From positions 1 through 21,633 of the forward strand of contig CAAECY010000081.1 of the NCBI GenBank assembly GCA_900754475.1: a stretch of DNA of 21,633 nucleotides, given 5' to 3'. Source of the stretch: an uncultured Sutterella sp. (GTDB taxonomy: Bacteria; Pseudomonadota; Gammaproteobacteria; Burkholderiales; Burkholderiaceae_F). A program made the position numbers and the translations under genes. The first letter of the stretch is position 1, and the number at the start of each line of letters is the position of its first letter. Of the stretch, positions 14,634-21,633 are shown one piece after another. The notes below the pieces were generated by a model. It had not been told where the DNA came from and did no database searches. It worked only from the letters and a program-made list of their open reading frames with translations.

Positions 14634-14913
14634 GCGGGGCCGCGAGGATCGACTGAAAAGGCGCTCCGTCCCGAGCCCCGAACGTGCGAAGACGGCGTAT
14701 GGAAAACGCCATATTTCGCTCCTTCGGGGTCGCACGGGCGGTGCGCTTTTTGGTAACCTTGTTCCCGACCTTGATTCGCGTTCTCCGCCGAGGGCGGAGG
14801 GCGCCACGATACGAATTTTTCAGCGTGTCCGCGACCTCCCTTTTCGAGGGGGCGAGGCAAAGCGCGCAACATCGCGCAATGCTCCCCGGACACGATTTAA
14901 AGAGAGAACAGTC
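14634..14913 (+). other. rseP-bamA intergenic region
   Basis: The 280-base gap has no convincing small gene. Overlapping alternative pairings GGCGT/ACGCC (14694-14698 and 14706-14710) and TATGG/CCATA (14698-14702 and 14709-14713) are visible. I see no clear sigma-70 promoter; GGTAACCTT near 14750 loosely recalls a sigma-E -35 element but lacks a matching -10. Confidence 0.4.
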
Positions 14914-17250
14914 TTGCAGCTCTTCAAGTTCACCAGAATCGCTTCGGGTGTTCTCGCGGCCTTCGCTCTTGCGGGCGAAGCCGCGGCGTTCACGATTTCG
15001 GACATTCGCGTCGAAGGTATCGTCCGTACGGAACCCGGCACGGTCTTCTCGCATCTGCCGTTCCGCGTCGGGGACGACTTCACGCCCGAGAAGGGCTCGC
15101 GGGCCATTCACTCCCTTTATCAGTCGGGGCTCTTCCGCGACGTTTCGCTTTCCCAAGACGGGGACGTTCTCGTCGTCTCGCTCTTGGAGCGCCCGGCCGT
15201 CGCCACGATCGAAACGCACGGCATCAAGGCGTTCGACAAGGACGCCGTTGAAAAGAGCCTGCGCGACGTCGGCATGGCCGAAGGGCGTATCTTCGACCAG
15301 GCGACCTTGGAGCGCGCCGACCAGGAATTGCGCCGTCAGTACCTCGCGCGCGGCTACTATGGCGTCTCCGTGAAGACCACCGTGACGCCGCTCGAACGCA
15401 ACCGCGTTCGCATCACGATCAACGTCGACGAAGGCCGCGCCTCGTCGATCGCCGACATCCGCTTCGTCGGCAACACGATTTTCGACTCCGACGAGCTCGC
15501 CGACCTGATGCAGCTCGGCACCCCGAACTGGATGTCCTGGTACACGAAGCGCGACCTTTACTCGCGCGAAAAGTTGGCGGCCGACTTGGAAACGATCCGC
15601 TCGCACTACATGAACCAGGGCTACCTCGACTTCAAGATCGACTCCGTGCAGGTCTCGATCGCGCCGAACAAGTCCGACGTCTTCGTCACGATCAACATGA
15701 CGGAAGGCGAAAAGTACACGGTGAAGAGCGTGAAGCTCACGGGCGACATGCTCGGGCTCGACAAGGACTTGGAGAGCCTCGTCACCATCAAGGAAGGCGA
15801 AATCTACAACGCCGAAAACGTGAAGAACCTCTCGCAGGCGATCACGGACAAGCTCTCCACCCTCGGCTACGCCTTTGCGGCGGCGCCCGCGAACCCCGTC
15901 GCCGACCGCGAAAACCGTACGGTCGACATCGTCTACACGATCGACCCGGGTCGCCGTGCTTACGTGCGGCGCGTCAACATCACGGGCAACAACCGCACCC
16001 GCGACGAAGTGATCCGCCGCGAAGTCCGTCAGTACGAATCCGCCTGGTTCGACAGCGACAAGGTGAAGCTCTCCCGCGACCGTATCGACCGACTCGGGTA
16101 CTTCGAAACCGTGACGGCCGAACCGAAGCCGGTGCCGGGCACGCGCGACCAGGTCGACCTCGAAGTGAACGTCAAAGAGCGTCCCACGGGCTCCATTTCG
16201 CTCGGTGCGGGCTACTCCACCTCGGACGGCATCATCCTCTCGGCGGGCTTCGCGCAGAACAACGTGTTCGGCACGGGGAACTCCGTGTCGGTCGACGTCA
16301 ATACCTCGAAGTCGCAGCGCACGTACGCGCTTTCGGTGGTCGAACCGTACATCACCCCCGAAGGCATCAGCCGCTCGTGGGACATCTCCGACCGCAAGGT
16401 GGACTTGGACGAGCTCGACGTCGCGGACGTTACGTACGAAACCCGCGCGCTCGGCGTCTCGTGGGGGATTCCGTTCACCGAACTCGACCGCGTCTTCCTC
16501 GGCGGCCGCTGGGAAATGACGAGCGTCGACACGAACGAAAACTCCCCGCAGCGCTACAAGAACTACAAGGACCAGTTCGGCGACGACCCGATGAGCCTGG
16601 CGCTCACGCTCGGTTGGTCGCGCGACAGCCGCGACAATTCGCTCGCTCCGACGCGCGGCGTCTACCAGCGCTTGAACGGCGAATTCGGGCTTCCGGGTCT
16701 CGACATCCAGTACTACAAGCTCACCTACCAGTACCAGCAGTTCATACCGCTTTCGCGCACGTGGACGCTCGCCTTCAACGGCGAAGTGGGCTACGGCGAC
16801 GTCTACGGCAGCACCTCGCAGTTCCCGTTCTTCAAAAACTTCTACGCGGGCGGTATCGGTTCGGTGCGCGGGTTCAATTCCGGCACGCTCGGTCCGAAGG
16901 ACTACTCCTACACGTATCAGGGCGACACGGATACGGACAACCTCGGCGGCGACCGCATGCTGACGGGCTCGATCGAAGTGCTCGCGCCCCTTCCGGGCGG
17001 CGACCGTACGCTGCGAATCTTCGGCTTCCTCGATGCGGGCTACGTCTGGGGCTACGAAGGCGTTCCGATGTCGGGCGGCCGCTACGAACGTCAGGACGTG
17101 AGCCTTTCGGACCTCCGCTATTCGACGGGTATCGGCGTCGCGTGGATTTCGCCCCTCGGTCCCCTGAAGTTCTCGATCGCCGCGCCTCTGAACGAAAAGG
17201 AAGGCGACGACGTTCAGCGCTTCCAGTTCCAGATCGGTACGGGCTTCTGA
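14914..17250 (+). CDS. bamA: outer membrane protein assembly factor BamA
   Basis: Omp85-family core of the Bam complex, which folds beta-barrel proteins into the outer membrane. The 778 residues comprise a signal peptide (KFTR then a hydrophobic run, likely cut after AGEAAA at about residue 25), five periplasmic POTRA domains (about 26-425; first ISDIRVEGIVRTEPGTVFSHLPFRVGD) and a 16-strand barrel. The barrel holds the lid-loop motif VRGF at residues 651-654 (SVRGFNSGTLGP) and ends in an aromatic beta-signal (FQFQIGTGF). The only fitting start is TTG at 14914, preceded by AGAGAG seven bases upstream; no ATG would keep the signal peptide intact. A weak start may limit its amount. It is followed by its periplasmic partner chaperone gene skp. 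Confidence 0.97.
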   Translation: MQLFKFTRIASGVLAAFALAGEAAAFTISDIRVEGIVRTEPGTVFSHLPFRVGDDFTPEKGSRAIHSLYQSGLFRDVSLSQDGDVLVVSLLERPAVATIETHGIKAFDKDAVEKSLRDVGMAEGRIFDQATLERADQELRRQYLARGYYGVSVKTTVTPLERNRVRITINVDEGRASSIADIRFVGNTIFDSDELADLMQLGTPNWMSWYTKRDLYSREKLAADLETIRSHYMNQGYLDFKIDSVQVSIAPNKSDVFVTINMTEGEKYTVKSVKLTGDMLGLDKDLESLVTIKEGEIYNAENVKNLSQAITDKLSTLGYAFAAAPANPVADRENRTVDIVYTIDPGRRAYVRRVNITGNNRTRDEVIRREVRQYESAWFDSDKVKLSRDRIDRLGYFETVTAEPKPVPGTRDQVDLEVNVKERPTGSISLGAGYSTSDGIILSAGFAQNNVFGTGNSVSVDVNTSKSQRTYALSVVEPYITPEGISRSWDISDRKVDLDELDVADVTYETRALGVSWGIPFTELDRVFLGGRWEMTSVDTNENSPQRYKNYKDQFGDDPMSLALTLGWSRDSRDNSLAPTRGVYQRLNGEFGLPGLDIQYYKLTYQYQQFIPLSRTWTLAFNGEVGYGDVYGSTSQFPFFKNFYAGGIGSVRGFNSGTLGPKDYSYTYQGDTDTDNLGGDRMLTGSIEVLAPLPGGDRTLRIFGFLDAGYVWGYEGVPMSGGRYERQDVSLSDLRYSTGIGVAWISPLGPLKFSIAAPLNEKEGDDVQRFQFQIGTGF

Positions 17251-17285
17251 TCCCCGGAACCCGCCGCGAACACCGTACGAACCCC

Positions 17286-17337
17286 GAAATCGGTCGGACG
17301 CGAGTCCGGCCGATTTCCCAACGGGGGAACCTTTTTT
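17286..17337 (+). terminator. hairpin with GCGA tetraloop and U-tract between bamA and skp
   Basis: GAAATCGG (17286-17293) pairs with CCGATTTC (17310-17317), and CGGAC (17295-17299) with GTCCG (17304-17308), closed by a GCGA tetraloop and interrupted by one T-G pair. A run of six T lies at 17332-17337, but 14 bases past the stem, so termination would be partial. It may protect bamA mRNA or tune skp. Confidence 0.6.
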
Positions 17338-17379
17338 CTCGTCTTCCCGACGTCTTCCCTTTGCTCGGAGGGCCTCCAC

Positions 17380-17967
17380 ATGTCGAAGATCCTTTCCGCA
17401 ACGCTTCTGTCGCTCGCCGCCATGGCGTCCGCCGCTCTTCTCGGCACCTCGCCCGCCCTGGCCGCGGGCAACGCCCCCGCGGCCTCCGCCGCCCGTTCGA
17501 GCGAAGCCGTGCCGGTTCTCAAAATCGGCGTCGTCAACATGGAGCGCATCCTTCGCGACGCGAAGGTCGCCCAGGAAGCGAGCGACCGCTTGAACGCCGA
17601 AGGGCAGCGCCGTCAGGAAGAAATCGACGCGCTCGCGCGCCGCTTCAAGACGCGGCTCGAACGCTTTGAGCGCGAAGCGAAGACGATGGACGAAGCGAGC
17701 CGCGTCGCGGAGCAGCGCGCGCTCGCGGAAATGGAACGCGACGTCACGCGCCGCAACCGCGAAGCGCGCGACGAATTCAATCAGCGCCGCAACGAAGAAG
17801 TGCTCCTTCTTCAGAACCGCGCGGGTCGCGTCATTCAGGAAATCGCCCGCAGCGAAAAGTTCGACCTCGTGCTCTACGAATTCTTCTACGCGAGCGACCG
17901 GGTCGATCTTACGAACCGCGTGATCGAAGCGCTCGACCGCGACGCGAAGCCCGCCAAATCGAAGTGA
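17380..17967 (+). CDS. skp: periplasmic chaperone Skp (OmpH family)
   Basis: Trimeric holdase that carries unfolded outer-membrane proteins across the periplasm to BamA. The 195-residue product has a signal peptide (MSKILSATLLSLAAMASAALLG...ALAA, cut near residue 29), an alanine-rich low-complexity linker, then the OmpH core KIGVVNMERILRDAKVAQEAS (48-68). Long charged coiled-coil helices (about 70-160, many E/R/A heptads) and the closing strand KFDLVLYEFFYASDRVDLT follow. GGAGGG (17367-17372), seven bases upstream, gives the ATG at 17380. The place between bamA and lpxD is conserved in proteobacteria. Confidence 0.94.
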   Translation: MSKILSATLLSLAAMASAALLGTSPALAAGNAPAASAARSSEAVPVLKIGVVNMERILRDAKVAQEASDRLNAEGQRRQEEIDALARRFKTRLERFEREAKTMDEASRVAEQRALAEMERDVTRRNREARDEFNQRRNEEVLLLQNRAGRVIQEIARSEKFDLVLYEFFYASDRVDLTNRVIEALDRDAKPAKSK

Positions 17968-18010
17968 GCGGCCGCTTTCGCGAATCCACTTTAAAAGCCG
18001 AAAATTCTCG

Positions 18011-18078
18011 AAAAGCCGCCCGAGTCGCAAGGTCCCGTGCAAGACGAAATGCCGGGCGTTTCGCTCCCGCGGCTTTTT
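18011..18078 (+). terminator. terminator-like structure after skp
   Basis: AAAAGCCGC (18011-18019) pairs with GCGGCTTTT (18069-18077), and the T run continues to 18078. The loop is long (about 49 bases) and can itself fold (CGAAA 18045-18049 with TTTCG 18059-18063). It separates skp from lpxD, leaving about 50 bases of lpxD leader. Confidence 0.5.
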
Positions 18079-18130
18079 CGATTGATTGTCCGTGCGTCCG
18101 ATTTCCTTCGGGCGCCAAGGAGTCCGAACC

Positions 18131-19234
18131 GTGACCACTCAACAGCAACCGACCTATCTCGCCTCCGAACTCGTCGCACAGGTGCGCGAACGCTCCAAGG
18201 GCCGACTCGACGCCCGCCTTTCGGGCGAGGACGTCGTCGTCAAGCGCTTCATGCCCCCGCAGTCGGCGGGTACGGGCGACATGGCCTTCTTGACGGACGC
18301 GCGCTATGCGGACGCCATGAAGGCGTCCGCGGCGTCCCTTGTGATCCTTCGCGAAAAGGATTACGAAGCGGTCTTCGGCGCGGAAGGCCGCACGCAGGGC
18401 TCGGTGCTTCTCTGCGAAGACCCCTACGCCTTCTTTGCGTTCGCGTCGCAGCTCCTTTTCCCCGTCGCCGCGACCCCGGGCATTCACCCGCACGCTTACG
18501 TGGAAGAGGGGGCCGAGATCGATCCGACCGCTGCGATTGAAGCTCTGGCGGTCGTGAAGCGCGGTGCCCGCATCGGCGCGCGCGCGGTCGTCCGTTCGGG
18601 CGCCTACGTGGGCGAAGACGTGCAAATCGGCGCCGAATGCCTCATTCACCCCAACGCCGTGCTCGAAGCGGGCACGGTCTTGGGCGAGCGTTGCGTCGTG
18701 CAGGCGGGCGCCGTTTTGGGGGGCGACGGCTTCGGCTTTGCGCCTTTCCGCGGCGAATGGATCAAAATTCCGCAGGTGGGCCGCACGGTCCTCGGCGACG
18801 ACGTTGAGGTCGGAGCCAACACCACGATCGACCGCGGCGCCTTGGACGACACGGTCGTGGGCGAAGGGACGAAACTCGACAACCAGATTCAGCTCGGTCA
18901 CAACGACCGGATCGGCAAGCATTGCGTGATGGCGGCCTGCGTCGGCATTGCCGGGTCCACCACGGTGGGCGACCACGCCATGATCGGCGGCGCCGCGATG
19001 ATCAACGGCCACATCACGATTCCCTCGGGTTCGGCCGTGGGTCCCGCCACCGCCATTACGGGCTGGGGCGAAAAGCCCGCGCAGCGTACGGGCTTCTTCC
19101 CCGCGCTCGAAGGGAAGGACTTCCAGCTGACGGCGGCCACGCTCACGCGCCTCCCGCAGCTTCGCAAGGACCTGAAGGCCTTGGAGCGCGAAGTGGCCGA
19201 ATTGAAGGCGCTAATCCGAAAGGAAGAAGCGTAA
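18131..19234 (+). CDS. lpxD: UDP-3-O-(3-hydroxyacyl)glucosamine N-acyltransferase
   Basis: Third acylation-pathway enzyme of lipid A: adds a 3-hydroxyacyl chain from acyl carrier protein to the amino group of UDP-3-O-acyl-glucosamine. The 367-residue protein has the N-terminal uridine-binding domain (GTGDMAFLTDARYADA, 47-62), a left-handed beta-helix of hexapeptide repeats (about 115-310) with GADGFGFAPF-like GGDGFGFAPF and TTIDRGALDDTVVG, and the catalytic histidine H257 in DNQIQLGHNDRIG. A C-terminal amphipathic helix likely forms a coiled coil (LRKDLKALEREVAELKALIRKEE). The GTG at 18131 is the start because AAGGAG (18117-18122) is placed perfectly eight bases upstream; an in-frame TTG at 18086 would add 15 residues. 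The tail is somewhat longer than in E. coli. Confidence 0.97.
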   Translation: MTTQQQPTYLASELVAQVRERSKGRLDARLSGEDVVVKRFMPPQSAGTGDMAFLTDARYADAMKASAASLVILREKDYEAVFGAEGRTQGSVLLCEDPYAFFAFASQLLFPVAATPGIHPHAYVEEGAEIDPTAAIEALAVVKRGARIGARAVVRSGAYVGEDVQIGAECLIHPNAVLEAGTVLGERCVVQAGAVLGGDGFGFAPFRGEWIKIPQVGRTVLGDDVEVGANTTIDRGALDDTVVGEGTKLDNQIQLGHNDRIGKHCVMAACVGIAGSTTVGDHAMIGGAAMINGHITIPSGSAVGPATAITGWGEKPAQRTGFFPALEGKDFQLTAATLTRLPQLRKDLKALEREVAELKALIRKEEA

Positions 19235-19316
19235 CCCCGGGAAAAGCGCGACAATACTCCGACCCGCGGCCGGGTTACGCTCCGGCCGACTTCGTTCACA
19301 CTCACCGAGACTCGAC

Positions 19317-19781
19317 ATGCCCAAGACCCTCAACATTGCGGACATCATGGAGCAGCTTCCGCATCGCTATCCGTTCCTTCTGATCGATCGCGTGCTCGAA
19401 CTCTCCGACGAACTCGACCGCGTCGTCGCGATCAAGAACGTCACGATGAACGAGCCGCAGTTCACGGGGCACTTTCCCGAAGTGCCCGTCATGCCCGGCG
19501 TTCTCATGATCGAAGCGATGGCGCAGGCCTGCGCCATCATCGCGCTTGCGCGCCTGCCCGAAGGCGTGGACCGCCACAACAGCCTCTTTTACTTTGCCGG
19601 CATCGACAAGGCCCGCTTCAAGCGCGTCGTGCAGCCCGGCGATCAGCTCGTGATCGAAGGGAAGTTCATCCGTCAGAAGATGGGGCTCGGCGTCTTCGAA
19701 GCCGTCGCGACGGTGGACGGCCAGGTGGCCTGCTCGGCGCAGCTGATGTGCGCCTACCGCCCGGTGCCGAAGAAGGACTGA
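19317..19781 (+). CDS. fabZ: 3-hydroxyacyl-[acyl-carrier-protein] dehydratase FabZ
   Basis: Dehydrates 3-hydroxyacyl-ACP in fatty acid elongation and so competes with LpxA and LpxD for the same substrate, the likely reason the genes are clustered. The 154-residue hot-dog-fold protein shows IMEQLPHRYPFLLIDRV (10-26) and the active-site helix region FTGHFPEVPVMPGVLMIEAMAQ with catalytic H52 and E66. The ATG at 19317 starts the protein at its normal place; the ribosome site is weak (GAGA a few bases upstream). A GGCCGG/CCGGCC inverted repeat (19268-19287) lies in the short gap after lpxD. A strong terminator follows the gene. Confidence 0.97.
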   Translation: MPKTLNIADIMEQLPHRYPFLLIDRVLELSDELDRVVAIKNVTMNEPQFTGHFPEVPVMPGVLMIEAMAQACAIIALARLPEGVDRHNSLFYFAGIDKARFKRVVQPGDQLVIEGKFIRQKMGLGVFEAVATVDGQVACSAQLMCAYRPVPKKD

Positions 19782-19832
19782 TCGGCCGAATCGACCGCAG
19801 CGACTCAGGTTCGTTTCGGTCGCTTCGAGCGC

Positions 19833-19872
19833 AAAGGCCCGAGAGGGGATCGACCCCGACTCGGGCCTTTTT
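19833..19872 (+). terminator. strong intrinsic terminator after fabZ
   Basis: AAAGGCCCGAG (19833-19843) pairs perfectly over 11 bp with CTCGGGCCTTT (19860-19870), with an inner GGGG/CCCC stem (19845-19848, 19854-19857) and the T-tract running to 19872. It should end the transcript that includes lpxD and fabZ. Confidence 0.88.
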
Positions 19873-19956
19873 GCACGCTTTTTTCGGGCCCGTCCCGCGT
19901 CGCGGCGCGCAGAGAGGACTCAACAAGGCGCTTCGGGGCGTTTCGAGAGGGGTTCG

Positions 19957-19977
19957 AAGGCTTTCCGACGCCTTTTT
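19957..19977 (+). terminator. second terminator-like hairpin in the fabZ-lpxA gap
   Basis: AAGGC (19957-19961) pairs with GCCTT (19970-19974) around 8 bases and leads into TTTTT (19973-19977). A competing longer fold, GGCGT (19937-19941) with ACGCC (19968-19972) and TTCGA/TCGAA inside, uses the same T-tract. Besides the two terminators and the lpxA promoter and leader, the 406-base gap holds nothing I recognise. Confidence 0.5.
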
Positions 19978-20011
19978 GCGGGCTTTTTGAGGGGATTTTG
20001 ACGGGCCCCCG

Positions 20012-20041
20012 TTTTCAATCTCGGGCCCCCGCCCGTATAAT
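20012..20041 (+). promoter_or_regulatory. candidate lpxA promoter
   Basis: TATAAT at 20036-20041 is a perfect -10 box; TTTTCA at 20012-20017 matches four of six -35 bases at an 18-base spacing. The nonamer GGGCCCCCG occurs at 20003-20011 and 20023-20031, exactly 20 bases apart, flanking the -35. With a terminator upstream, lpxA needs a promoter here. Confidence 0.55.
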
Positions 20042-20100
20042 CTCCCTCAGCAGTGCGGCTTACCCTCGAAGGGGGAGGCCGCCCACCGAACGTCAGGGCC

Positions 20101-20157
20101 GGCGGACGAAGCCTCCGTCGGTCCGCCCGCGGCGTGCCCGACGTCTTTTCGGCACGC
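20101..20157 (+). promoter_or_regulatory. lpxA leader with two hairpins
   Basis: GGCGGAC (20101-20107) pairs with GTCCGCC (20121-20127), and GCGTGCC (20132-20138) with GGCACGC (20151-20157). The leader would be about 140 bases. Neither stem covers the ribosome site at 20175-20180, so any effect on translation would be indirect. Confidence 0.4.
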
Positions 20158-20187
20158 ACGGCCCGGGCGAAGCGAAAGGAATACTTC

Positions 20188-20976
20188 ATGGCTCAGATTC
20201 ATCCGACTTCCGTCGTCGACGCGCGCGCGGAATTGGCCGACGACGTCGAGATCGGCCCCTTCTGCCTTGTCGGCCCCGAAGTCAAGATCGGCGCGGGTAC
20301 GCGCCTTCGCAGCCACGTCGTCGTCGAAGGGCGTACGACGATCGGTTGCCGCAACGTGATTTACGCGGGAGCCTCGATCGGCTGCCACCCGCAGGACAAG
20401 AAGTACGCGGGTGAAAATACCGAACTCGTCGTGGGCGACGACAACGTGATCCGCGAAAACTGCACCTTCTCGATCGGTACCGTGCAGGACCACGGCATCA
20501 CGCGCGTCGGAAGCCGCAACCTCTTCATGGCGAACGCCCACGTGGCGCACGACTGCGTGGTCGGAAACGACGTCATTCTTGCGAACAACGTGGCGCTCGC
20601 CGGTCACGTCACCGTCGAAGATTTCGCCATCATCGGAGGGCAGACGGGCGTGCACCAGTTCGTGCGCGTCGGCGCCCACGCGATGGTGGGAGGCGCCTCG
20701 GCCGTTCTTCGCGACGTGCCTCCGTACGTGATCTGCCACCTCAACCCCTGCACGCCTGCGGGGCTCAATCTCGTGGGTCTGCGCCGCTCGGGCTTCACCG
20801 ACGAGCAGATGCGCGCGCTTCGCCGCGCGTACGGTGCTCTTTATCGCGAAAACCTGACCGTCAGGGAAGCCGCGGAAAAGATGGAGACGCTTAAAACGGA
20901 ATTTCCGGGCGCCGCCGCCGAAATCGAGCACTTCCGCCGATTCGTCGTCGAGAGCCCCCGAGGCGTGATCCGCTGA
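20188..20976 (+). CDS. lpxA: acyl-[ACP]--UDP-N-acetylglucosamine O-acyltransferase
   Basis: First lipid A enzyme: moves a 3-hydroxyacyl chain from ACP to the 3-OH of UDP-GlcNAc; a cytoplasmic trimer with a left-handed beta-helix. The 262 residues equal the E. coli length. Hexapeptide repeats fill about 1-180, with catalytic H121 in NAHVAHDCVVG. The acyl-length ruler position of E. coli (G173) corresponds to G169 in MVGGAS, which fits a long rather than C10 chain, although other pocket residues also matter. The C-terminal helical domain begins near 195 (LRRSGFTDEQMRALRRAYGALYR) and ends SPRGVIR. AAAGGA (20175-20180), seven bases before the ATG at 20188, fixes the start; the open frame reaching back to 20053 is leader sequence. 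It is followed by lpxB. Confidence 0.97.
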   Translation: MAQIHPTSVVDARAELADDVEIGPFCLVGPEVKIGAGTRLRSHVVVEGRTTIGCRNVIYAGASIGCHPQDKKYAGENTELVVGDDNVIRENCTFSIGTVQDHGITRVGSRNLFMANAHVAHDCVVGNDVILANNVALAGHVTVEDFAIIGGQTGVHQFVRVGAHAMVGGASAVLRDVPPYVICHLNPCTPAGLNLVGLRRSGFTDEQMRALRRAYGALYRENLTVREAAEKMETLKTEFPGAAAEIEHFRRFVVESPRGVIR

Positions 20977-20990
20977 TTCAAACCCCAAGA

Positions 20991-21022
20991 GCCCGACGTG
21001 CAAACGGTGCGTCGGGCGTTTT
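20991..21022 (+). terminator. hairpin with U-tract between lpxA and lpxB
   Basis: GCCCGACG (20991-20998) pairs perfectly with CGTCGGGC (21010-21017) and is followed by GTTTT. A second small stem, TCGGT (21024-21028)/ACCGA (21034-21038), follows. It probably acts as a partial terminator that lowers lpxB relative to lpxA. Confidence 0.65.
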
Positions 21023-21086
21023 GTCGGTTTGCGACCGAATTCAATCGACCCCCGAAACAACTACCTCAAGAGACGCTGGAGATACC

Positions 21087-21633
21087 ATGGGCAACCATCA
21101 TCCGATTCCCACCCCTGAAAAGAACGGAGCCGTCTGGCTCGCGGGCGAGGCGAGCGGCGACTTCATCGCGAGCCTCGTGCTTCCCGAAGTCGCGCGACGC
21201 ATGAAGGGCGCCCCGCAGTACGGCGTGGGCGGTCCGCGCATGGTGGAAGCGGGCTTTCACGCCTGGCACGACATTCGCGAACTCTCCGTGCGCGGCTACG
21301 TCGAAGTGCTCTCGCACCTGCCGCGTCTCATGCGTCTTCGCAGCGACCTCGTGCGCCGCTTCGCGGACTCGATGCCGCAGGTCTTCGTGGGGGTCGACGC
21401 GCCCGATTTCAATCTCGGCGTCGAAGAGCAGTTGCGTCGCCGCGGCATCCCGACGGTGCACTTCGTGAGTCCCTCGATCTGGGCGTGGCGCCCCGAGCGC
21501 ATCCACGCCATCCGCCGCTCGGCCGACCACGTGCTCCTCGTTTTCCCCTTCGAAGAGGCGCTCTACAAGCGCGCGGGCATTCCCGCGACCTACGTCGGTC
21601 ATCCGCTTGCGAACGTCATCCCGAAGGAACCCG
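21087..21633 (+). CDS. lpxB: lipid A disaccharide synthase LpxB, 3' part outside the window
   Basis: Membrane-associated glycosyltransferase (GT19) that joins UDP-2,3-diacylglucosamine and lipid X into the lipid A disaccharide. Only the first 182 codons, about half the protein, lie in the window, and the frame is open at the right edge. Visible motifs are VWLAGEASGDFIASLVLPEV (16-35), YGVGGPRMVEAGFHAWHDI, VRGYVEVLSHLPRLMRLRSDL, VFVGVDAPDFNLGVEE, FVSPSIWAWRPERI and YVGHPLAN. These match the N-terminal half of the E. coli enzyme. GGAG (21078-21081), five bases upstream, supports the ATG at 21087. A short N-terminal extension (MGNHHPIPTPEKNG) precedes the core. Confidence 0.95.
   Translation, partial: MGNHHPIPTPEKNGAVWLAGEASGDFIASLVLPEVARRMKGAPQYGVGGPRMVEAGFHAWHDIRELSVRGYVEVLSHLPRLMRLRSDLVRRFADSMPQVFVGVDAPDFNLGVEEQLRRRGIPTVHFVSPSIWAWRPERIHAIRRSADHVLLVFPFEEALYKRAGIPATYVGHPLANVIPKEP

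Noticed and set aside
14748..14780. Sigma-E type promoter upstream of bamA (GGTAACCTT)
   Set aside because: The -35 match is imperfect and no TCTGA-like -10 follows at the expected distance.
11340..14807. Open frame of 1155 codons on the minus strand, antisense to the phosphoesterase, dxr and rseP genes
   Set aside because: It mirrors well-supported genes, has low-complexity R/H/E/D-rich composition without any domain, and is explained by the scarcity of antisense stop codons in GC-rich, codon-biased genes.
14602..18138. Open frame of 1178 codons on the minus strand, antisense to bamA and skp
   Set aside because: Same artefact: it exactly shadows strongly biased real genes and shows no recognisable fold.
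20053..20187. 45-codon N-terminal extension of lpxA
   Set aside because: LpxA at 262 residues from 20188 matches the family exactly, and an AAAGGA ribosome site precedes that ATG.

Overview
The window is a core chromosomal segment of a GC-rich betaproteobacterium. The gene order map/glnD (leftward) | rpsB-tsf-pyrH-frr-uppS-cdsA-...-dxr-rseP-bamA-skp-lpxD-fabZ-lpxA-lpxB (rightward) is the one known from Burkholderiales, and every protein is closest in style to proteobacterial versions I know. A gut-type Sutterellaceae member is my guess at family level, but that is inference only. I see no tRNA or rRNA gene, CRISPR array, insertion sequence or prophage.

Left arm (1-3754, minus strand): glnD (PII uridylyltransferase) and map (methionine aminopeptidase). 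A strong hairpin terminator closes map before glnD, and glnD has its own leader containing about 11-bp phased repeats. Centre (3755-7990): rpsB and tsf behind a near-consensus promoter with a long leader and an intrinsic-terminator hairpin between the two genes, then pyrH and frr, each with its own leader. These supply translation (S2, EF-Ts, ribosome recycling) and UMP phosphorylation. Several hairpins after frr end this block.

Right arm (8153-21633): an envelope-building block. UppS (undecaprenyl-PP), CdsA (CDP-diacylglycerol), Dxr (isoprenoid precursor), RseP (site-2 protease of envelope stress), BamA and Skp (outer-membrane protein assembly), LpxD, FabZ, LpxA and a truncated LpxB (lipid A). 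Between cdsA and dxr, which are usually adjacent, sit two extra genes: a YigZ/IMPACT-family protein and a membrane-anchored calcineurin-like metallophosphoesterase. The second is the most interesting gene here, because its architecture resembles the YaeI/YkuE group to which the chlamydial lipid A enzyme LpxG belongs.

Another notable property is how many gaps carry GC-rich hairpins, often followed by U-tracts, even inside a block that is usually compact (for example about 400 bp between fabZ and lpxA, and a hairpin between lpxA and lpxB). Expression of these core genes may therefore be tuned gene by gene. I found no clearly novel multi-gene system; the window is mostly ordinary core genome with a few features worth checking. 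All structures and promoters were read by eye, with no folding or database search.
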